Shown here piece by piece: positions 1 through 6,837 of a stretch of DNA of 15,371 nt. Origin of the DNA: JABWBR01 sp036741235 (GTDB lineage: Bacteria; Bacteroidota; Bacteroidia; Chitinophagales; Saprospiraceae); NCBI GenBank assembly GCA_036741235.1, contig DAINSQ010000115.1, forward strand, positions 1 through 15,371, written 5' to 3'. How positions within the stretch are numbered: the first letter of the stretch is position 1; every line of letters starts with the position of its first letter. Made by a program: the position numbers and the translations under genes. The notes beneath the pieces were generated by a model that was given only the letters and a program-made list of their open reading frames with translations, made no database searches and was not told the origin of the DNA.

Positions 1-20
1 AAAGGTAAAAAACCCAAAAA

Positions 21-386
21 CTAACGAGCCGCCCTGGCGAGGCGAAAGCCGAGGTAGCTGCTGCGGTAGCCCGGGGCGCTGCCGCGCCGGCTAGCGCAAC
101 GCGCGCCGACGGGGTAGAGGTCCCACGACCCGCCACGGTAAACCCGGTTGGAGCCACTATCAGCGCCCTTGGGATCCGTTTCAGCGGCTGTTGGATAAGT
201 ACCGTACCAATCCCAGCACCACTCCCATACGTTGCCGCTCATGTCGTACAGACCCAGGCTATTAGGTGAGAAGTCACCGACGGGAGTCGTTTTGCCGCGG
301 TATTCGCCCACTATGGAATATGGCTTTTTATAGTCTTTACTGCCATCGAAATTTATCTCCTTCGGGTCGGCCACATCATCCCCCCT
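21..386 (-). pseudogene. 3' remnant of a SUMF1/formylglycine-generating-enzyme family gene
   Basis: The reading frame encodes the C-terminal part of a FGE-sulfatase (SUMF1) domain. It has the family core GLYDMSGNVWEWCWDW, then RVYRGGSWD and the closing YLGFRLAR before a TAG stop at 21-23. The start is missing. Going upstream the frame continues as G-D-D-V-A-D-P, the expected family segment (usually WGDD), and then breaks inside a run of six C residues at 381-386; a stop follows at 393-395. Everything N-terminal of the WGDD region, roughly half to two thirds of a normal protein, is absent. A GTG at 372-374 could be called as a start for a 117-residue protein, but that product would lack most of the fold. 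The cysteine pair used by true formylglycine-generating enzymes is not present, so the parent was probably one of the many non-sulfatase members. Recognition of the family is certain; pseudogene status is inferred from the missing half. Confidence 0.85.
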
Positions 387-822
387 GTTTGCTCATGCTG
401 CGTTGGCCGAACTCAAAGGCATTGCCCAAAGCATTCCCAATCAGCAGATTTTAATCAACACCCTGGGCTTGCAGGAAGCCAAGGACAGTTCAGCCATCGA
501 AAATATCATCACCACCCATGATGAATTGTACAAAACGGAATTATACTTTCCTTATGCCGGGTCTTTGCAAGCCAAAGAGGTTCAAAATTATATCCTTGCG
601 CTCAAAAGGGGCTTTGCGCTGACATCGGACAAGCAGATGCTGACCAACAACACGATTCTGGAAATACAGGAAATCATAGAAGAGAATAAGGCCGGTTTTA
701 GAAAGCTACCCGGTACGGCTTTGAAAAATTCCATCACGGGGGCGACCGTTTACATGCCGCTTTCAGGGGCCGGGGGTGCGGGAAGGCGTCTGGGCGACTT
801 TGCGATCTCTGCCGTTCATTGA
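382..822 (+). pseudogene. 5' remnant of a Fic family (AMPylase-like) gene, catalytic domain missing
   Basis: The frame reads PLFAHAALAELKGIAQSIPN, then QEAKDSSAIEN, KEVQNYILALKRG and NKAGFRKLPGTALKN, which I recognise as the N-terminal domain of Fic/DOC proteins. Similarity stops near position 757 after TGATVYMP. The remaining residues to the TGA at 820-822 look like random translation of spacer. The Fic catalytic motif HPFxxGNGR is absent. There is no ATG start; the first usable codon is TTG at 403, and the first 30 or so residues of a normal family member are also missing. The segment therefore keeps a central slice only. SSAIEN (residues 29-34 counted from that TTG) fits the (S/T)xxxE(G/N) inhibitory-helix motif of class II Fic proteins. 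It is probably not functional. The family assignment is from remembered family sequences, without a search. Confidence 0.8.
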
Positions 823-836
823 GCGGAGTCAAAACG
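817..836. repeat. GAGCGGAG element, copy 1
   Basis: CATTGAGCGGAGTCAAAACG. It recurs at 896-915 with two differences. The Fic remnant's stop codon (820-822) lies inside it. From memory, closely similar strings (TTGAGCGGAGTCGAAAC) are frequent between genes in Bacteroidota genomes. Confidence 0.75.
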
Positions 837-895
837 GGACTTCCCTCCCTCTCTACCTCTCACCCTCCCTCCCTCAAACTCAGTCCATTCCCTGC

Positions 896-915
896 CATTG
901 AGCGGAGCCGAAACG
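896..915. repeat. GAGCGGAG element, copy 2
   Basis: CATTGAGCGGAGCCGAAACG, 18 of 20 bases identical to the copy at 817-836 in the same orientation. A second short module, GGCGACTTTG, also occurs twice nearby (793-802 and 930-939) but in the opposite order relative to the GAGCGGAG copies, so this is not one simple duplication. Confidence 0.75.
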
Positions 916-940
916 ACCGATCCCGGGCAGGCGACTTTGG

Positions 941-968
941 GACTATTGGACTGTTGGACTATTGGACT
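941..968. repeat. 8-bp tandem repeat GACTRTTG
   Basis: Three full units and a half: GACTATTG, GACTGTTG, GACTATTG, GACT. Probably a slippage product in non-coding DNA. Confidence 0.85.
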
Positions 969-981
969 CTGCGTAAACCCA

Positions 982-1030
982 TGAGATTGGGTTGGGGTGT
1001 GGGTGTGAGGTGTGAAAGTGTGTAAATTAA
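982..1030 (+). repeat. Interspersed GT-rich element, copy A
   Basis: Starts TGAGATTGGGTTGGGGTGT and ends TGTGTAAATTA. The same element, with a deletion of about 10 bases in the middle, recurs at 10961-11001 in the same orientation. Both copies sit in spacers beside copies of the GTTGTAG heptamer. Confidence 0.8.
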
Positions 1031-1036
1031 AAAAAT

Positions 1037-1057
1037 ATACAACTTACAACCTACAAC
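1037..1057 (-). repeat. 7-bp tandem repeat (GTTGTAG family, inverted)
   Basis: ATACAAC, TTACAAC, CTACAAC: three degenerate units. On the minus strand they read GTTGTAG, GTTGTAA, GTTGTAT. The family recurs on the plus strand at 4012-4039 and 10867-10897. Confidence 0.75.
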
Positions 1058-1118
1058 ATAGAACCGAGAACCGACAACTCACCACCCACAACAAAAATCT
1101 TCTTTCCCAATAAACCCC

Positions 1119-1126
1119 TATCTTTG
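1119..1126 (+). promoter_or_regulatory. Bacteroidota -7 promoter element for uvrA
   Basis: TATCTTTG is a perfect match to the Bacteroidota primary-sigma -7 consensus TAnnTTTG. It ends 36 bases before the ATG at 1163. No good -33 TTTG is visible at the expected distance. The last three bases are a TTG that could be mistaken for an in-frame uvrA start. Confidence 0.75.
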
Positions 1127-1162
1127 TCCTTTTGTTATGCGTTCTATCAATATCAAACACGC

Positions 1163-4018
1163 ATGTCGGTGAAGAAACACGTAGGGCCGGTATTTCATGA
1201 GCAGCCAGGGAAAGAGGAGTTGCGCGAAGCCATATTTATCAAGGGCGCCAAAGCCAACAACCTCAAAAATGTAGACCTGGTAATCCCCAAAAACAAATTG
1301 GTGGTAGTGACCGGCGTATCAGGCTCAGGGAAATCTTCTATTACTATTGATACGCTGTTTGCAGAAGGACAACGGCGCTACGTGGAAAGCCTCTCGGCCT
1401 ACGCCCGGCAATTTTTGATGCGCATGAAAAAGCCGGAGGTGGATTACATCAAAGGCATCTGCCCGGCTATCGCCATCGAACAAAAGGTGAGCACCAGCAA
1501 TGCCCGCTCTACGGTGGGCACGCTGACGGAGGTGTACGATTTTCTGCGCCTGCTTTACGCCCGCGTAGGCAAGACGATCTCGCCGGTTTCGGGCAGCCTG
1601 GTGAAAAAACACGAGGTCTCCGACGTTATCGACTTTATTCAGGGGTATCCCGATGGCACGCGGGTGCAACTTTACATTCCCCTACCCTACAAGTACAAAG
1701 ACCGCCGCTTGCGCCAGGAACTGGAGTTGCTGATGCAAAAAGGCTATACGCGGGTATTGTATGAGGGGCAGCTCACCCTCATCCAGGAATTGCTGGAGCA
1801 ACCCCTCGATTTTTTGGATAAACGGCTGGAAGAAGTGAAAGCCGTAGGGCTGCTGGTACTCATCGACCGCTTTGTCGTGCAACACGACGACCCCGAAAAC
1901 GCCAAGCGTATGGCCGACTCGGTGCAGACGGCCTTCTACGAAAGCGAAGGCGAATGCCTGGTGGATATCATTGGCGACGAGCGCCGCGAATTCAACAACC
2001 GCTTTGAACTCGACGGACTGACGTTCCTGGAACCTACGCCGCAGTTATTCAACTTCAACAACCCCTACGGCGCTTGTCCCACCTGCGAAGGCTTTAGCCT
2101 GGTGATGGGCATCGACGAAGACAAAGTGGCGCCCGACAAATCGCTGTCGGTTTACGAGGGCGCCATCGCCTGCTGGAAAGGCGAGAAATACGGCCTGTGG
2201 CTGGAGCAGTTGCTCAAAACCGCCCACCAGTTCGATTTTCCGGTGCACCGGGCATTTCAGGACCTCAGCAAAGACGAGCGCAAACTCCTCTGGACCGGCA
2301 ATGCGTATTTCGACGGGTTAAACGCGTTTTTCAAGGAGCTGGAGGAAAAGACCTATAAAATCCAGAACCGGGTAATGCTGGCGCGTTACCGCGGTCGCAC
2401 CCTGTGCCCCACCTGCGAGGGCGGCCGCCTGCGTAAAGAGGCCACCTATGTGCAGGTAGCCGGACGCAACATTACAGAACTGGTAGATATCCCCGTAGCA
2501 GAGCTGCTGGAATTTGTCAATTCGATCGAGTTTAATGAATTCGATCAAAAAATCGGCAAGCGGCTATTGCTGGAAATTACCAACCGCCTGCGCTTCATGT
2601 GCGACGTAGGGTTGGGCTACCTCAGTCTCAACCGCCTGTCGTCGTCGCTAAGCGGCGGCGAAACCCAGCGCATCAACCTCACCCGCACCCTGGGCAGCAA
2701 CCTCACCAGTTCGATGTACATCCTCGACGAACCCAGCGTAGGGCTGCACCCCCGCGACACGGGCCGCTTGGTGGAGGTACTCAAAACCCTGCGCGACCTG
2801 GGCAACACGGTTATCGTGGTAGAACACGAAGAAGACATGATCAAAAACGCCGATTACCTGGTCGATATGGGCCCGGAAGCGGGCATCCACGGCGGCGAGG
2901 TGGTGTTTGCAGGCGATTACCAGGACATCTACGACACTGCGGCTAATAGTCTGACCGCCAAATACATGAGCGGCCGGATGAGCATACCGCTGCCCTCCGT
3001 TCGCCGCAAACCTGCCAATAAACTGTACATCAAAGGCGCGCGACAGCACAACCTCAAAAACATCGACGTCACCATACCGCTCAATGCCCTCACGGTGGTT
3101 ACCGGCGTATCGGGATCGGGCAAAACCACGCTGGTCAAGCAAATATTGTATCCCGCACTCAAAAAACATTTTGGCGAAAACTACGCCAAGGCCCCCGGCG
3201 CCTTTAATGGGCTGGAGGGCGACCTGAAAGCCATCACCCAGGTTGAGATGGTGGATCAAAATCCCATCGGCAAGTCGTCGCGGTCAAACCCCGTGACCTA
3301 TGTAAAGGCCTACGACGCTATCCGTGACCTGATGACCAAGCAGCAGCTCTCGAAAATCAGGGGCTACAAACCCGCTCATTTCTCTTTTAATGTGGATGGC
3401 GGGCGCTGCGATGCCTGCAAGGGCGAAGGCGAACAGGTGATCGAAATGCAATTCCTGGCCGACGTGCGACTCGAATGCGAGGAATGCAAGGGCAAGCGCT
3501 TCAAATCGGAAATCCTGGAAGTACAGTACAAAGGCAAAAACATCCACGAAATCCTTGAACTCAGCATTGAAGAAGCCCTGGTTTTCTTCAAGGACGTCAA
3601 GGAAGTCATAGGCAAATTGCAGCCTTTGTCTGATGTGGGGCTGGGTTATGTCAAACTGGGTCAATCCTCCAGCACCCTGTCCGGCGGCGAAGCCCAGCGC
3701 GTTAAGCTGGCGTCGTTTCTGGGCAAAGAAAAAACCGCCGAACGCCTGCTATTTATTTTCGATGAGCCCACTACGGGACTGCATTTTCACGATATCAACA
3801 AGTTACTCGTCGCCCTTAACGCCCTGGTGGAACGCGGCCACGCAGTATTGGTAGTGGAACACAATATGGAGGTGATTAAAAGCGCCGACTGGGTGATCGA
3901 CCTGGGGCCGGAAGGCGGCAAGGAGGGCGGCTACCTGGTTTTCCAGGGTATGCCCGAAGAGTTGGCCAAAGTAGAGGAGTCGTATACCGGGCGGTATCTC
4001 AGGGAGAAGTTGTTGTAG
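1163..4018 (+). CDS. uvrA: UvrA, excinuclease ABC subunit A
   Basis: DNA-damage-recognition ATPase of nucleotide excision repair. It dimerises, scans DNA with UvrB and is cytoplasmic. The protein is 951 residues from the ATG at 1163, close to the usual 940. It has two ABC modules: Walker A GVSGSGKSS (about 51-59) with signature LSGGETQR (496-503) and ILDEPSVGLHPRD, then Walker A GVSGSGKTT (about 648) with LSGGEAQR (839-846) and FDEPTTGLHFHD. The C-terminal zinc module is intact (C749/C752 and C772/C775). In the first zinc module one CxxC pair (C305/C308) is present, but the partner pair is replaced by a NRFELDGL-like stretch. I believe this is seen in other Bacteroidota UvrA proteins. An upstream in-frame TTG at 1124 lies inside the promoter -7 element and would precede the transcript, so ATG 1163 is preferred. 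The TAG stop is part of a heptamer repeat. Some Bacteroidota carry two UvrA paralogues; which one this is cannot be settled here. Confidence 0.96.
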   Translation: MSVKKHVGPVFHEQPGKEELREAIFIKGAKANNLKNVDLVIPKNKLVVVTGVSGSGKSSITIDTLFAEGQRRYVESLSAYARQFLMRMKKPEVDYIKGICPAIAIEQKVSTSNARSTVGTLTEVYDFLRLLYARVGKTISPVSGSLVKKHEVSDVIDFIQGYPDGTRVQLYIPLPYKYKDRRLRQELELLMQKGYTRVLYEGQLTLIQELLEQPLDFLDKRLEEVKAVGLLVLIDRFVVQHDDPENAKRMADSVQTAFYESEGECLVDIIGDERREFNNRFELDGLTFLEPTPQLFNFNNPYGACPTCEGFSLVMGIDEDKVAPDKSLSVYEGAIACWKGEKYGLWLEQLLKTAHQFDFPVHRAFQDLSKDERKLLWTGNAYFDGLNAFFKELEEKTYKIQNRVMLARYRGRTLCPTCEGGRLRKEATYVQVAGRNITELVDIPVAELLEFVNSIEFNEFDQKIGKRLLLEITNRLRFMCDVGLGYLSLNRLSSSLSGGETQRINLTRTLGSNLTSSMYILDEPSVGLHPRDTGRLVEVLKTLRDLGNTVIVVEHEEDMIKNADYLVDMGPEAGIHGGEVVFAGDYQDIYDTAANSLTAKYMSGRMSIPLPSVRRKPANKLYIKGARQHNLKNIDVTIPLNALTVVTGVSGSGKTTLVKQILYPALKKHFGENYAKAPGAFNGLEGDLKAITQVEMVDQNPIGKSSRSNPVTYVKAYDAIRDLMTKQQLSKIRGYKPAHFSFNVDGGRCDACKGEGEQVIEMQFLADVRLECEECKGKRFKSEILEVQYKGKNIHEILELSIEEALVFFKDVKEVIGKLQPLSDVGLGYVKLGQSSSTLSGGEAQRVKLASFLGKEKTAERLLFIFDEPTTGLHFHDINKLLVALNALVERGHAVLVVEHNMEVIKSADWVIDLGPEGGKEGGYLVFQGMPEELAKVEESYTGRYLREKLL

Positions 4019-4039
4019 GTTGCAGGTTGTAAGTTGCAG
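4012..4039 (+). repeat. 7-bp tandem repeat (GTTGTAG family) overlapping the uvrA stop
   Basis: GTTGTAG, GTTGCAG, GTTGTAA, GTTGCAG. The first unit supplies the last Leu codon and the TAG stop of uvrA. Apart from this and the alaS promoter, the spacer to 4182 shows nothing I can name. Confidence 0.8.
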
Positions 4040-4142
4040 GTTTGTGTTTATAGGGTTAGGAAGACGCGCTAAACCAGCCGCAGGCGTTCCTGGGTAAAGC
4101 TAAACTATCCAAAGGCGTACCGCGGTTACAAAGAACTTTCCC

Positions 4143-4150
4143 TATCTTTG
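4143..4150 (+). promoter_or_regulatory. Bacteroidota -7 promoter element for alaS
   Basis: TATCTTTG, a perfect TAnnTTTG, ends 32 bases before the alaS ATG, nearly the same spacing as at uvrA. It implies that alaS is transcribed from its own promoter. No clear -33 element. Confidence 0.75.
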
Positions 4151-4182
4151 CCCACGTTTTTCAAAAAGACAATATTCGGCAT

Positions 4183-6807
4183 ATGATGACCGCAAGTGAA
4201 ATCAGAAAGGCATTTCTCGATTTTTTTGCTTCAAAGCAACACAAAATAGTGCCCTCGGCGCCTATAGTCAATAAAGACGACCCCACGTTGATGTTCACCA
4301 ACGCGGGAATGAACCAGTTCAAGGATTTTTTCCTGGGCAACAAAGTGCCCGATAATCCCCGCATCGCCGATACCCAAAAGTGCATGCGCGTATCGGGCAA
4401 ACACAACGACCTCGAAGACGTGGGCTACGACGGCACCCACCACACAATGTTCGAAATGCTGGGCAACTGGTCTATCGGCGATTATTTCAAAGAGGAAGCC
4501 ATCTCCTGGTCGTGGGAACTGCTGACCGAAGTCTACGGCATCCCCGCCGACCGCCTCTATGCTACGGTATTTGGCGGCGACGAGCGCGAAAAACTCGAGC
4601 GCGACGACGAGTCGCTGCAAATCTGGCTCCGCTTCCTGCCCCGCGAACATATCCTCTACGGCAGCAAAAAAGACAATTTCTGGGAAATGGGCGATACCGG
4701 CCCCTGCGGCCCCTGCACCGAAATACACGTCGACCTGCGCAGCCCGGAAGAGCGCGCCAAAACCCCCGGCCACGAATTGGTCAACCAGGACCACCCCCGC
4801 GTCGTGGAAATCTGGAACAACGTATTCATCCAGTTTAACCGCAAAGCCGACGGAAGCCTCGAATCGCTGCCCGCCAAACACGTCGATACAGGGATGGGCT
4901 TTGAGCGACTGTGTATGGTGCTGCAAGGCAAAACGGCAACTTACGATACCGACGTGTTTACCCCGGTGATCCAGTTTACCGAAAAAGTCAGCGGTAAAAA
5001 ATATACATTCAACTACGACCGCTCTGCAAAAAGCGATATCGCCATGCGGGTGATCGCCGACCACATCCGCTCGGTGGCCTTTACCATTGCCGACGGCCAG
5101 TTGCCCGGCAACTCCGGGCCCGGTTATGTGGTGCGCCGCATCCTGCGCCGCGCCGTGCGCTATTATTATTCTTTCCTGGATATCAAACAGCCGTTTCTGC
5201 ATACGCTGATTCCGCTGTTGGCCGATTTGTTTTCCGATATTTTCCCGGAACTGAAAGCCCAGCAAACGCAAATCGCCAAAATCATAGAAGGCGAAGAGGT
5301 CTCTTTCCTCCACACCCTCGAAAACGGCCTGCGCCGCCTCGACGCACTCGAAGTTCACACCGACGTGATAAAGGGCGAAGACGCTTTCGAACTCTACGAT
5401 ACTTACGGCTTTCCTATCGACCTCACCCGGCTGATCGCCGCCGAAAAAGGCTGGACGGTCGACGAGGCCGGTTTTGAGAAAGCGCTTTCGGCTCAAAAGG
5501 AACGCTCGCGCGCCGATGCGCAAAAGGCGGTGGGCGACTGGCAGACGGTGCGCCAGGGCGAGGAGGTGACCTTTGTAGGTTACGACTACCTCAGCGCTAC
5601 CGATACCTTCGCAATCAAATACCGCACGGTGAAGGTCAAAGACAAAGACCAATACCAGATCGTGCTGGCGACTACGCCTTTTTACGCCGAAAGCGGCGGA
5701 CAAGCCGGCGATACGGGACTTCTGTTTTTCGGAGGCGAACAAATTGCCGTGTTGGACACCCAGAAGGAAAATGACCTGATCATCCATGTGGTCAACCGCT
5801 TGCCAGTTAATATCGAAGCGCCCGTGACGGCTCAAGTAGACGCCGACAGGCGCCGCGCAACATCTTGCAACCACTCGGCTACCCACCTGATGCACGCCGC
5901 TATGCACCGCATATTGGGCCAACACGCCCTGCAAAAAGGTCAGGACGTGAACGACCAGCGCCTGCGTTTCGACTTTTCGCATTTCCAAAAGGTGACCGAC
6001 GAAGAACTCGCCCAAATCGAGGCAATGGTCAACCAGAAAATCCGCGAGGATATTCCGCTGGAAGAAGACAGGGCCGTCCCCATCGACGAAGCCCGCCAAA
6101 TGGGCGCTATGATGCTTTTTGGCGAAAAATACGGCGAAAAGGTGCGCGTGGTAACCTTCGACGGCAGCTTCTCCCGCGAACTCTGCGGCGGCACCCACGT
6201 GCCGGCAACAGGACATATCGGCCAGTTTAAAATTGTAGCCGAAAGCGCCGTAGCTGCCGGCATCCGCCGTATCGAAGCCGTTACAGCCGATACCGCCGAA
6301 CAATTTGTCAACCGCGAACTGGAGGAATTGGAGGCCATCCGCCTGTTACTGAAAAATCCGAAAAATACCGCCAAACTGGTGGCCGACCTGCAAGAGGAAA
6401 ACCGCCAATTGCGCAAAGAAATGGAACGCCTGCTGGCTGCACAGGCCGGCGCGCTCAAAAATGAACTGCTGGCAAAAGCAGAATCGCACAACGGCTACCA
6501 ATTGCTGTGCGCACAACTACCCCTGGCCGACGCCAACGCCATCAAAAACCTGGCGTATCAACTGGAAAAGGAACTGGGCAACGCCGTTATCGTGCTGGGC
6601 GCCGTGGCAGGCGACAAACCCCTGCTTACGGTCATTATCAGCCAGTCATTGGTTGATGCCAAAGGCCTTCACGCCGGCAATATGGTGCGCGAACTGGCCA
6701 GGCATATTCAGGGCGGCGGCGGCGGGCAACCATTTTTTGCAACGGCCGGCGGAAAAGACGCCTCCGGACTGGAGAAAGCATTGGCAGCAGTGAAACCGCT
6801 ACTCTAG
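4183..6807 (+). CDS. alaS: Alanyl-tRNA synthetase
   Basis: Charges tRNA-Ala with alanine in the cytoplasm and hydrolyses mischarged Ser- and Gly-tRNA-Ala. It is 874 residues, the normal full length. The class II catalytic domain is N-terminal (FTNAGMNQFKDFFLG, KHNDLEDVGYDGTHHTMFE, then GDTGPCGPCTEIH and HVDTGMGFERL). The editing domain follows with FYAESGGQAGD and the zinc set H564/H568 (HSATH) with C668/H672 (CGGTH). A coiled segment rich in E/R/L lies around 700-760. The C-Ala domain ends the protein with GGGGGQPFFATAGGKD. The start is ATG ATG (4183 or 4186); no Shine-Dalgarno is visible, as is usual in this phylum. The TAG stop lies in a perfect 7-bp hairpin. No unusual residues were noticed. 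Confidence 0.97.
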   Translation: MMTASEIRKAFLDFFASKQHKIVPSAPIVNKDDPTLMFTNAGMNQFKDFFLGNKVPDNPRIADTQKCMRVSGKHNDLEDVGYDGTHHTMFEMLGNWSIGDYFKEEAISWSWELLTEVYGIPADRLYATVFGGDEREKLERDDESLQIWLRFLPREHILYGSKKDNFWEMGDTGPCGPCTEIHVDLRSPEERAKTPGHELVNQDHPRVVEIWNNVFIQFNRKADGSLESLPAKHVDTGMGFERLCMVLQGKTATYDTDVFTPVIQFTEKVSGKKYTFNYDRSAKSDIAMRVIADHIRSVAFTIADGQLPGNSGPGYVVRRILRRAVRYYYSFLDIKQPFLHTLIPLLADLFSDIFPELKAQQTQIAKIIEGEEVSFLHTLENGLRRLDALEVHTDVIKGEDAFELYDTYGFPIDLTRLIAAEKGWTVDEAGFEKALSAQKERSRADAQKAVGDWQTVRQGEEVTFVGYDYLSATDTFAIKYRTVKVKDKDQYQIVLATTPFYAESGGQAGDTGLLFFGGEQIAVLDTQKENDLIIHVVNRLPVNIEAPVTAQVDADRRRATSCNHSATHLMHAAMHRILGQHALQKGQDVNDQRLRFDFSHFQKVTDEELAQIEAMVNQKIREDIPLEEDRAVPIDEARQMGAMMLFGEKYGEKVRVVTFDGSFSRELCGGTHVPATGHIGQFKIVAESAVAAGIRRIEAVTADTAEQFVNRELEELEAIRLLLKNPKNTAKLVADLQEENRQLRKEMERLLAAQAGALKNELLAKAESHNGYQLLCAQLPLADANAIKNLAYQLEKELGNAVIVLGAVAGDKPLLTVIISQSLVDAKGLHAGNMVRELARHIQGGGGGQPFFATAGGKDASGLEKALAAVKPLL

Positions 6808-6811
6808 CGGT
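6795..6811. terminator. Hairpin overlapping the alaS stop codon
   Basis: ACCGCTA CTC TAGCGGT is a perfect 7-bp stem with a 3-base loop; the right arm begins with the alaS TAG stop. It lies in the 30-base gap between convergent genes, so it may reduce read-through in either direction. No T-tract follows on either strand, so it is not a canonical intrinsic terminator. Confidence 0.4.
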
Positions 6812-6837
6812 CTGACCGTTTGCAGGAAGGTATTGCG

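Larger units (their letters stand above)
823..1118. other. Repeat-rich non-coding spacer
   Basis: About 300 bases without a credible gene. It holds a pyrimidine-rich stretch of CCCTCC-type triplets (841-875), two copies of a GAGCGGAG element, an 8-bp tandem repeat, a longer element repeated about 10 kb away, three copies of a 7-bp repeat and an A/C-rich stretch leading into the uvrA promoter. The short open frame at 819-1025 is low-complexity and has no recognisable domain. Confidence 0.8.

Noticed and set aside
266..454. A 62-codon plus-strand frame over the SUMF1 remnant
   Set aside because: It crosses the antisense of the SUMF1 fragment and an out-of-frame reading of the Fic fragment; no similarity of its own.
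819..1025. A 68-codon frame in the first spacer
   Set aside because: Composed of pyrimidine-rich and repeat sequence with no domain; overlaps known repeat elements.
2648..3259. A 203-codon open frame opposite uvrA
   Set aside because: Shadow of the uvrA coding sequence, which is fully supported by motifs in the plus frame; no domain of its own.
4019..4142. Possible structured RNA between uvrA and alaS
   Set aside because: Only weak 4-5 bp pairings (such as CCAG with CTGG) can be drawn; no tRNA, T-box or terminator form could be supported.
4231..6303. A 690-codon open frame on the minus strand opposite alaS
   Set aside because: It lies wholly within alaS, has no recognisable domain and reads as unstructured translation. 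Biased codon use in alaS removes stops from the opposite strand, so the length is a by-product.
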